A stretch of DNA of 23,628 bases from a virus. This document shows, piece by piece, positions 14,296-18,597 of this stretch (within the stretch, counting starts at the first letter, position 1; each line of letters begins with the position of its first letter). The stretch lies in the IMG/VR virus record IMGVR_UViG_3300007640_000246, positions 1 to 23,628 of that record, one strand, 5' to 3'. The notes below the pieces were generated by a model. The model was not told where the DNA came from. It worked only from the letters and a program-made list of their open reading frames with translations, and did not search any database. The translations under genes were made by a program, and so were the position numbers.

Positions 14296-15102
14296 TTATC
14301 CAATCCTCTGTATCTGGTTGATGGCGTTCTTGTACTCGTTGTAGCTGTGGAAATACTCGACGGTCTTGGTGCCGTAGCACATCTCGTACTCGTAGACCGC
14401 CTCACGTAGAGACCGCAGTTCGGCGTCCAGAGGGACGCTGTTGGACATACGTCCACTGATCTCAGCCCATCCAGTCTCGCCTTGACGGAGGTACTCAACG
14501 GCTGTTCTGGGTGTCCAACCAAAGGGGCTGGACCCATAACGGTGGCCAAACTCAGCAACACCCAGCTTGATCCGTGTCTCCAACCACAGCTTGAACGTAT
14601 AGTAGTTGGCATCACGTAGGGCTTGGCGGCCCTCTTTACGGTTGAGGTAGGGTACTTCCACGGGCTTAGCACCCTCTACGAGGGTCCAACCGGACTGGTC
14701 TGGCTGGATTACAGCGTAGCTGGGGGTGTGATAGTATCGACCACCCACTTCAGTGATGAGACCGGGACCGTTGTACCGATCTGCCCAGTGAGTATTCACA
14801 TGAGGGCCGAGGATTGACCACATGACACGGTTGGTGAGGACAGAACCGTAAGGGTCGAGGTGTATGGGGTTGTTATACCCATCACCGTTGGCGTCGTAAG
14901 TGATGATGTCAGTCTGGTAGAGCCGGACAATGATGTCACCAGTGGTAGGGTCCTGACGTATAGTCAGGTTGTCATTAGACCGTCGTGCCAGAGGACGGGT
15001 ATCCACAGATCGACCACGGATGGGTTTGATAGCGTTGTACTTGTCGAGAGCCGACTTGTAGCTGAGGATACGGTTGGGAAGTTCAATGTTGCTGCCGAAC
15101 AT
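14296..15102 (-). CDS. 268-residue early protein, unknown
   Basis: Starts MFGSNIELPNRILSYKSALD at 15102, with GGAGA six bases upstream, immediately after hammerhead copy 2. An earlier in-frame start at 15192 would translate through the ribozyme and is rejected. The protein has an N-terminal IKPIRGRSVDTRPLARRSNDN segment, then RLYQTDIITYDANGDG and a beta-rich middle, then an aromatic C-terminal helix region (EYEMCYGTKTVEYFHSYNEYK). The RGRSxDTRPLxxR pattern and YxTDIITY strand recall uncharacterised phage proteins. No enzyme motif is visible. It is the largest of the ribozyme-flanked early genes. Confidence 0.78.
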   Translation of the reverse strand: MFGSNIELPNRILSYKSALDKYNAIKPIRGRSVDTRPLARRSNDNLTIRQDPTTGDIIVRLYQTDIITYDANGDGYNNPIHLDPYGSVLTNRVMWSILGPHVNTHWADRYNGPGLITEVGGRYYHTPSYAVIQPDQSGWTLVEGAKPVEVPYLNRKEGRQALRDANYYTFKLWLETRIKLGVAEFGHRYGSSPFGWTPRTAVEYLRQGETGWAEISGRMSNSVPLDAELRSLREAVYEYEMCYGTKTVEYFHSYNEYKNAINQIQRIG

Positions 15103-15115
15103 GAGTGTTCTCCAT

Positions 15116-15186
15116 TGGCTTGTCTCGTCAGTGTGCTGGTAGCCAGCCAGCACAGACAGACCACCGGTGAGGTGGTCTGTTTCGAC
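15116..15186 (-). ncRNA. Type II hammerhead ribozyme, copy 2
   Basis: Minus strand. GUC is 15186-15184, and GAAA is 15183-15180. Stem III is a perfect 9 bp (15179-15171 with 15165-15157, loop UCACC), and A15180 pairs U15156. The cleavage-site C is 15155, cut expected between 15155 and 15154. Stem I is 8 bp (15154-15147 with 15139-15132) with a 7-base loop containing UGGCU (15145-15141). The core CUGACGA is 15131-15125, and the stem II 3' strand GAC is 15124-15122, extended by one U-A pair (15187/15121). AGCCA at 15120-15116 complements the loop. Compared with copy 1, stem I has compensatory changes in several pairs and stem III replaces a G-U with A-U, which supports selection on structure. 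GGAGA (15113-15109) follows directly. Confidence 0.93.
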
Positions 15187-15188
15187 AG

Positions 15189-15506
15189 TCACAGGTTGAG
15201 ATACTTGGCGACAGAGTAGGCGTTCACAGACAGCCTCACGACCATCGTGTTGGGCTTATGGTCAGGGAAGTAACCAGTGGCTTCCCAACCAGCGGTGCCA
15301 AGGGACGTAGTACCGTCCCACATATTGGCCCTGACCATATCCCGAATATGGTCGATGGAGGATCGACCGGGGTTGATGACCTCCAGCACCTTGGCTGTCT
15401 GTTCGAGACTGTACTCGTCGAACTCTATGTTGAACCCTTGGTTGATGCAGTCAGCCTTACGCTGCCATTCATCACGGATTTGCTGTTCAGTGGTGGAAGA
15501 AAGCAT
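15189..15506 (-). CDS. 105-residue early protein, unknown
   Basis: Starts MLSSTTEQQIRDEWQRKADC at 15506, nine bases after a GGAGAA site that follows hammerhead copy 3. The N-terminal half is helical (EQTAKVLEVI, IDHIRDMVRANMWDG). The C-terminal half has a GWEATGYFPDHKPNTMVVRLSVNAYSV strand pair. The stop TGA at 15191-15189 lies two bases before hammerhead copy 2, so the gene is bracketed by two ribozymes and could be released as a monocistronic mRNA. Function unknown. Confidence 0.76.
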   Translation of the reverse strand: MLSSTTEQQIRDEWQRKADCINQGFNIEFDEYSLEQTAKVLEVINPGRSSIDHIRDMVRANMWDGTTSLGTAGWEATGYFPDHKPNTMVVRLSVNAYSVAKYLNL

Positions 15507-15522
15507 GTGTCAAGTTCTCCAT

Positions 15523-15586
15523 TGGCTTGTCTCATCAGCACAGCAGGAGCCACCTGCTGTGGACCACCCCGTAGGGTGGTTTCGAC
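15523..15586 (-). ncRNA. Type II hammerhead ribozyme, copy 3 (overlaps a stop codon)
   Basis: Minus strand. GUC is 15586-15584, and its G is the last base of the upstream TAG stop codon. GAAA is 15583-15580. Stem III is 6 bp (15579-15574 with 15569-15564) closed by a UACG tetraloop (UNCG type), and A15580 pairs U15563. The cleavage-site C is 15562, cut expected between 15562 and 15561. Stem I is a perfect 9 bp (15561-15553 with 15547-15539, loop UGGCU). The core CUGAUGA is 15538-15532 and the stem II strand GAC is 15531-15529. AGCCA at 15527-15523 complements the loop. Stem III is shorter and of unrelated sequence to the other copies, yet the core is unchanged. GGAGAA follows at 15520-15515 and serves the gene starting at 15506. 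Confidence 0.93.
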
Positions 15587-15714
15587 TAGGAAACCCATAA
15601 GAAGTTGGTGTTGTTAGAGTAACGACGCTGGAAGTCAGCGAAGGACACATGGTCATACCACACTGTCTCACCAGACAGAGGGCAGCGAAGGTAAACATCA
15701 CCGTAGGTGTTCAT
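15586..15714 (-). CDS. 42-residue early protein, unknown
   Basis: A short gene: MNTYGDVYLRCPLSGETVWY, then DHVSFADFQRRYSNNTNF, ending LWVS. ATG 15714 overlaps the preceding stop as ATGA, and the TAG stop shares its G with hammerhead copy 3. Coupling at one end and the ribozyme at the other make this a real cistron despite its size. Rich in aromatic residues and without hydrophobic segments, so soluble. Function unknown. Confidence 0.7.
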   Translation of the reverse strand: MNTYGDVYLRCPLSGETVWYDHVSFADFQRRYSNNTNFLWVS

Positions 15715-15980
15715 AGTTCGATCTCCAGAGGGGTTGAGTTACGGTTGTAGTGGATGTGAAGGTGGGTATAGCCATACCGCTTGAGGTTACGGACCTCGTC
15801 AACAGCGACGATGGAGCCACAGTAGGGGCTCGACTGAGTGGTGATGACGAACTCTTTACCAACAGCCCAGTCATAACCAGCATCGGCTTGGTGGAGGTAG
15901 GTCCGCCGATAAGGGCGGACCGAAAGTATACGATGGTCCTGTTCTGGGAACAGGTCGGTAAGTTTACACCAGACAGTCAC
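15711..15980 (-). CDS. 89-residue early protein, unknown (GTG start)
   Basis: Starts with GTG at 15980 (MTVWCKLTDLFPEQ), overlapping the previous stop as GTGA, with a strong AAGGAGG site upstream. Residues include RPYRRTYLHQADAGYDWAVGKEFVITT and a final strand YTHLHIHYNRNSTPLEIEL. The mixture of strands with a C-terminal basic patch suggests a compact soluble protein. Its end shares the ATGA with the 42-residue gene. No family recognised. Confidence 0.75.
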   Translation of the reverse strand: MTVWCKLTDLFPEQDHRILSVRPYRRTYLHQADAGYDWAVGKEFVITTQSSPYCGSIVAVDEVRNLKRYGYTHLHIHYNRNSTPLEIEL

Positions 15981-16204
15981 AGCGCCACCTCCTTGGACTG
16001 GTCACCGAGACGAAACTCTACACGGGTGTAACCCATGTCACGGAGAATCGGTGCTTCGAAACAGTCAATGGTCATACCTGACAGGCGGTCATAACCACGA
16101 ACGAGGACTGGTTTACCAGCATAGTAGTCACGGATCACTTGGTTGACGTTTGTGTAGGGAGTGGTGGTGGCAGTCGGTTGTACTGAGAGAGTGTCAAGTT
16201 TCAT
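15977..16204 (-). CDS. 75-residue protein, first gene of the leftward array, unknown
   Basis: Starts MKLDTLSVQPTATTTPYTNV at 16204; TGGAGA lies about six bases upstream, the same spacing pattern as the genes behind the ribozymes. Longer starts at 16219 and 16225 overlap that site and are rejected. The second half reads DYYAGKPVLVRGYDRLSGM, then DMGYTRVEFRLGDQ. It resembles the next gene in one feature, a final MGYTRVEFR versus YGYTHLHIH strand, so the two may be distant duplicates. It is the gene closest to the central control region and should be the earliest transcribed. Function unknown. Confidence 0.72.
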   Translation of the reverse strand: MKLDTLSVQPTATTTPYTNVNQVIRDYYAGKPVLVRGYDRLSGMTIDCFEAPILRDMGYTRVEFRLGDQSKEVAL

Positions 16205-16331
16205 AGGAAGTCTCCACATTGACATGTTAAGTTAATACCACCGGGGCTGGCCCGACGGCGAAGCCAAGTTCGCAAAATCCGCCGCCGGTGTCAAGTTTGG
16301 TGGCCAAGCCCTTGATTTTGCTCGATTTTTC

Positions 16332-16351
16332 GCTAAGTATTGCTAAGTATT
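16332..16351. repeat. Tandem 10-bp direct repeat
   Basis: GCTAAGTATT occurs twice in immediate succession (16332-16341 and 16342-16351) at the left edge of the AT-rich region. It resembles a short iteron or a melted-region repeat; it directly abuts the outer inverted repeat arm at 16351. Confidence 0.85.
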
Positions 16352-16698
16352 TGAAATCATTACAACTATCTATTTAGATAGTGTATGGTATTCGTGTAAG
16401 TAATTGATTTTACAGCAACTATCTAACTATCTATCTATCTATTGAAAACTAAACGCGCTATGTTTTTAGGGGGGTGTGACTCGTTTACTCGCAAGACCAA
16501 AATCGGCTACGGAGAAAGGGTAAAAAAAAATAGATAGATAGATAGTTAGATAAAATAGAAATGTAAACACAGACTAAACACACTAACCCGTTGGTTTTTA
16601 AGAGAAATCCCGTGGACTTTACACGCTAACTGCTGTGTCAAGTTAGCAAACTATACTATCTATACACGAAAAAAGTTAGATAGTTGCAATGATTTCAA
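16351..16698. repeat. Outer inverted repeat, 22-bp arms with one mismatch
   Basis: The arm at 16351-16372 matches the reverse complement of 16677-16698 at 21 of 22 positions (core TTGAAATCATT then CAACTATCTA). The left arm runs into an 18-base palindrome-like element, ACTATCTA-TT-TAGATAGT (16365-16382). The arms enclose about 300 bases and the inner inverted repeat. Confidence 0.85.
16420..16552. repeat. Inner inverted repeat, perfect 24-bp arms built of TATC/GATA units
   Basis: 16420-16443 is the exact reverse complement of 16529-16552. The arms are made of tetranucleotide units (CTAT / GATA). The 85-base spacer contains a T-run followed by GGGGGG (about 16461-16475) and an A-run. Such a large symmetric element may bind an initiator or repressor, or form a cruciform. 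Confidence 0.9.
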
Positions 16699-16706
16699 TG
16701 GCTTAC

Positions 16707-16730
16707 AAACTAAACGTGTATACATTGACA
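16707..16730 (+). promoter_or_regulatory. GTGTATAC motif with TTGACA, copy A (candidate promoter or operator)
   Basis: AAACTAAACG, TGTATAC and TTGACA occur in order here and, with small length differences, at 20084-20108 upstream of the portal gene. The AACGTGTATAC core recurs at 17863 upstream of the small terminase. The shorter GTGTATACTT is at 16788-16797 and an inverted GTATACAC at 16752-16759. All copies are intergenic. No standard -10 box at the right spacing follows the TTGACA here, so a phage-specific factor binding site is as likely as a sigma-70 promoter. Confidence 0.5.
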
Positions 16731-16773
16731 TACGTTACATGTAAACTTGCAGTATACACGGTAAAAGATACAC

Positions 16774-16841
16774 GCCCCCGACGAATGGTGTATACTTATG
16801 GGTATGTATATACGAGGCAGCTAAAGGCCCCCGACGTATGG
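16774..16841 (+). repeat. 15-bp direct repeat with one mismatch
   Basis: GCCCCCGACGAATGG (16774-16788) and GCCCCCGACGTATGG (16827-16841) lie 53 bases apart, each near a GTATAC/GTATATAC element. They lie between the GTGTATAC motifs and the terminator at 16898 and look like repeated regulatory units. Confidence 0.75.
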
Positions 16842-16897
16842 AGGAGCGAAGCGAGCAAACTTAAAGGCCACCTCTGCGAGGCTGGTGTACAGCAGAC

Positions 16898-16930
16898 AAA
16901 AGAAAACCCACCCAGCTTTCGCTGGATGGG
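16898..16930 (-). terminator. Rho-independent terminator of the two small leftward genes
   Basis: On the minus strand a 10-bp stem (16930-16921 with 16916-16907, one T-G pair) closes on a GAAA tetraloop and is followed by TTTTCTTTT (16906-16898). It lies seven bases after the stop of the gene at 16938-17141 and would stop its transcription before the central region. Confidence 0.88.
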
Positions 16931-16937
16931 TCGGTGG

Positions 16938-17141
16938 TTAGAGGGCTAGGAAGATCACTAAGGTCGTTGCGGTCAGGACCACGAAGGCGATGCCTGCGAT
17001 GATCTCTCGGATGAACCCAGTAGGCTGGGCCTGTTCCTTGGCTCGCAGGTATCGGGCCGCTTCCTTCTGGCCGATCTTGCTGATGTAAGCATCGTGCTTG
17101 TCCATCATGTCCTGCAGTTCCTTGCGGGTCTTGGTTGTCAT
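16938..17141 (-). CDS. Small tail-anchored membrane protein, unknown
   Basis: 67 residues. The first 45 are charged and helical (RKELQDMMDKHDAYISKIGQKEAARYLRAKEQ); residues 46-67 form one membrane segment (IIAGIAFVVLTATTLVIFLAL) at the very C-terminus, so it should be tail-anchored with the N-terminus in the cytoplasm. GGAG precedes ATG 17141. It ends just before the terminator at 16930. A single C-terminal membrane helix could fit an early membrane effector or a small holin-like protein, but neither position nor sequence proves this. Confidence 0.72.
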   Translation of the reverse strand: MTTKTRKELQDMMDKHDAYISKIGQKEAARYLRAKEQAQPTGFIREIIAGIAFVVLTATTLVIFLAL

Positions 17142-17163
17142 GTCATTCTCTCCGTTGAAGGGT

Positions 17164-17187
17164 GGCAGGGCACTTGCGTGCCCTGCC
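17164..17187. other. Perfect 10-bp hairpin between two leftward genes
   Basis: GGCAGGGCAC (17164-17173) pairs perfectly with GTGCCCTGCC (17178-17187). On the minus strand the loop is GCAA, a GNRA tetraloop. A T-rich tail follows only on the plus strand (CGTTGTTTT), so for the minus-strand genes it is a stable intercistronic hairpin, not a terminator, as at 504-525. Confidence 0.65.
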
Positions 17188-17194
17188 CGTTGTT

Positions 17195-17578
17195 TTACTT
17201 CCGGCTCAGGTCCGGACCCGTTTGGGTTTTGGCCTTGGGCTTGGGCTTGGTGTCCTGTCGGGACACCAGCAAGGCGAGGTACGGTGCAGGGAACCGCGCC
17301 TTATTCCCTTGCATCACGACGGGCGTGCGCCCGGCGTTCAGCATCTTTTCAAGCTGGCCATGCGACCAAGTGGTCGCATACCCGTCCTTCTTGCCACCGT
17401 CCGCTTCCGGCACGAATGCCGAAACGCGGAGCTTGTGCGCCTTGGCAGCCACAAGCAGGTCGGACATGATGTCCGACATCTCGCCCTGCGCGTCATAGTC
17501 CGCGCCTGACTTCAGCTCAATGAATGAGCCGGACTTCGAGACGGCGAGACGGACGCCACCCATAAATGCCTTAGCCAT
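17195..17578 (-). CDS. 127-residue phage protein, unknown
   Basis: Starts MAKAFMGGVRLAVSKSGSFI with AAGGA upstream of ATG 17578. Residues 15-100 alternate strands and helices, including SDIMSDLLVAAKAHKLRVSAFVPEADGG and HGQLEKMLNAGRTPVVMQGN. The last 20 residues are a Lys/Pro/Thr-rich tail (TKPKPKAKTQTGPDLSRK). Composition suggests a soluble, possibly DNA-binding protein. It opens a two-gene leftward unit with the membrane protein and has an unusual structured 5' leader (17599-17647). No family recognised. Confidence 0.7.
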   Translation of the reverse strand: MAKAFMGGVRLAVSKSGSFIELKSGADYDAQGEMSDIMSDLLVAAKAHKLRVSAFVPEADGGKKDGYATTWSHGQLEKMLNAGRTPVVMQGNKARFPAPYLALLVSRQDTKPKPKAKTQTGPDLSRK

Positions 17579-17598
17579 TGCTAAGATCCTTTCAGTTA

Positions 17599-17647
17599 GC
17601 GGGAGCCACCCGCAGGCTTGTCAAAGATCCGACGTGGCTGGCGTCGG
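17599..17647 (-). promoter_or_regulatory. Two leader hairpins with complementary loops
   Basis: Minus strand: hairpin one has a 6-bp stem (17647-17642 with 17634-17629) and loop CCAGCCA; hairpin two has a 5-bp stem (17613-17609 with 17603-17599) and loop UGGCU. AGCCA and UGGCU are perfectly complementary, so the loops could kiss. The second hairpin ends about 20 bases before the start of the gene at 17578. The same UGGCU/AGCCA pair is used by the three hammerhead ribozymes, but the ribozyme core is absent here. Confidence 0.45.
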
Positions 17648-17885
17648 TGTCGTTGGCCTGTCGCCATCGACAAATCCGTTATGGCATGGCCAGCCGAGAA
17701 TGTCACGTTTGGCCAGTTTGACTAGTTTTTGCGGATAATAGGATCGCGCATCATGCGCAGCGCACGCATGTGCACGCGGGCGGGGGTGGGGGCACATGGA
17801 CATGGAAATCCGACCCGCCCCCTCAATATGGTAAACCTCTCAAAGCACGACCCCAAAAAAGGAACGTGTATACTTTGCACACCTC

Positions 17886-17915
17886 TTGCCAGCCCCCCAC
17901 TTCCCGCGCTATCTT
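17886..17915 (+). promoter_or_regulatory. Candidate promoter of the packaging genes
   Basis: TTGCCA (17886-17891) and TATCTT (17910-17915) are separated by 18 bases, both four-of-six matches to sigma-70 boxes. The expected transcription start is about 17922, the A of the terminase ATG, so the transcript would have no leader. No Shine-Dalgarno site is present, which agrees with leaderless initiation. The AACGTGTATAC motif lies just upstream. Confidence 0.4.
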
Positions 17916-17921
17916 TGCGCC

Positions 17922-18398
17922 ATGGACACATTCCCGTTGCACCACACCAAATGGTCTGACCGCCTCGCGTTCGACGTGGCTCTCGCTCTGGAAGGCAGCG
18001 GGGAGACGCTCGACGAGATCAAGCAGCGCCATCACATCAGGTCCAGTGACCTGCTGGTCTTCAAGGGCGACCCGGTGTTCCTCAAGAAGGTGGAGCATTA
18101 CCGCGAGGAGGTTCGGGAGAAAGGGCTGACCTTCAAGCTCAAGGCCCGGGCACAGGCCGAGGAACTTCTGACAACCTCATGGGGGTTGATCCACAGCCCA
18201 GACGTATCTCCGGCGGTGAAGGCCGACCTCATCAAGAGCACGGTGAAGTGGGCCGGGCTGGAGGTTAAGACGGACGAAGGCGCTGGTGGTGCCTCCGGTG
18301 GGGTGAAGATCAACATCAACTTCGGGAACAATGCACCGCCCATGACCCTCACGGCGGAAGTGGAGGGCGACCTCATTGAGCATTCTGACGAGCTTTGA
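17922..18398 (+). CDS. terS: Terminase small subunit (probable)
   Basis: 158 residues. FKGDPVFLKKVEHYREEVREKG, then FKLKARAQAEELLTTSWGLIHSPDVSPAVKADLIKSTVKWAGLEVK is the pattern I know from phage small terminase subunits and terminase-adjacent DNA-binding proteins. The first 50 residues contain a helix-turn-helix-like stretch (GETLDEIKQRHHIRSSDLLVF). The C-terminus is Gly-rich. It lies directly upstream of the large terminase, with one small gene between. It should recognise phage DNA and start packaging. ATG 17922 is chosen because the preceding open frame runs through the promoter; there is no visible ribosome-binding site. Confidence 0.82.
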   Translation: MDTFPLHHTKWSDRLAFDVALALEGSGETLDEIKQRHHIRSSDLLVFKGDPVFLKKVEHYREEVREKGLTFKLKARAQAEELLTTSWGLIHSPDVSPAVKADLIKSTVKWAGLEVKTDEGAGGASGGVKININFGNNAPPMTLTAEVEGDLIEHSDEL

Positions 18399-18597
18399 CA
18401 GCGAGTATGAAGGGGCCCCGGCGATACGCCTGCAGTCGTTACAAGAGCATGAAGACCTATGCGCTGCGCTTGAAAGCGAAGGCCACTCGTACCGGACGAA
18501 AATCATCCCCCCACGTGGCAGAACGCACCGACGCCCAAAAGGACGCCCGAGGGAAATCGTGGTGATGCTGGTGAAGGAGCACACCAATGGCACTTGA
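18376..18597 (+). CDS. Small protein between terminase subunits, unknown (TTG start)
   Basis: 73 residues from a TTG at 18376, with GGAGG nine bases upstream; it overlaps the small terminase by 23 bases and the large terminase by 11. The second half, RTKIIPPRGRTHRRPKGRPREIVVMLVKE, is basic and looks conserved: the GRPREIVVMLV strand recalls small proteins found beside terminases in other phages. It might assist packaging or bind DNA. No ATG is available in this frame before the conserved part, so the TTG start is the best choice. Confidence 0.7.
   Translation: MSILTSFDSEYEGAPAIRLQSLQEHEDLCAALESEGHSYRTKIIPPRGRTHRRPKGRPREIVVMLVKEHTNGT

Larger units (their letters stand above)
16205..16937. other. 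Non-coding AT-rich central region between the leftward array and the rightward half
   Basis: No convincing gene. From about 16320 to 16740 the sequence is far richer in A and T than the rest of the window. It contains a tandem 10-mer (16332-16351), nested inverted repeats, at least seven copies of TAGATAG/CTATCTA, a G-run after a T-run (16460-16475), and, further right, GTGTATAC motifs and a 15-base direct repeat. The leftward array must start from here or just left of it, although no clean sigma-70 promoter for 16204 was found. AT-rich repeats between diverging gene blocks are typical of phage replication origins or early control regions; which one applies cannot be decided from sequence alone. 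Confidence 0.7.
17579..17921. other. Divergent intergenic region between leftward small genes and the small terminase
   Basis: No gene is supported in these 343 bases. Left part: two hairpins in the leader of the leftward gene (17599-17613, 17629-17647). Middle: GCGCAT-C-ATGCGC palindrome (17746-17758) next to a minus-strand TATTAT (-10-like, 17740-17735), which could be a leftward promoter with an overlapping operator, although no -35 box is clear. A G-rich run lies near 17778-17793. Right part: the AACGTGTATAC motif (17863-17873) and the candidate promoter of the small terminase. Confidence 0.55.

Noticed and set aside
14296-15192. Longer start (15192) for the 268-residue early gene
   Set aside because: It would translate straight through hammerhead copy 2; ATG 15102 has a proper GGAGA site.
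16266-16294. Minus-strand TTGACA at 16294-16289 as promoter of the leftward array
   Set aside because: No acceptable -10 box at 16-18 bases spacing (GAACTT).
16689-16949. Open frame of 86 codons in the central region
   Set aside because: It starts in the inverted repeat arm, runs through the GTGTATAC motifs, the 15-base direct repeats and the terminator stem, has no ribosome-binding site, and its product has an unnatural composition.
17591-17625. A fourth hammerhead ribozyme upstream of 17578
   Set aside because: It has the UGGCU-loop hairpin and GACAAGCC, but in swapped order and without CUGANGA or GAAA in position.
17740-17800. G-quadruplex in the G-rich run near 17778-17793
   Set aside because: Only three clear G-runs with very short spacers; too weak to call a feature.
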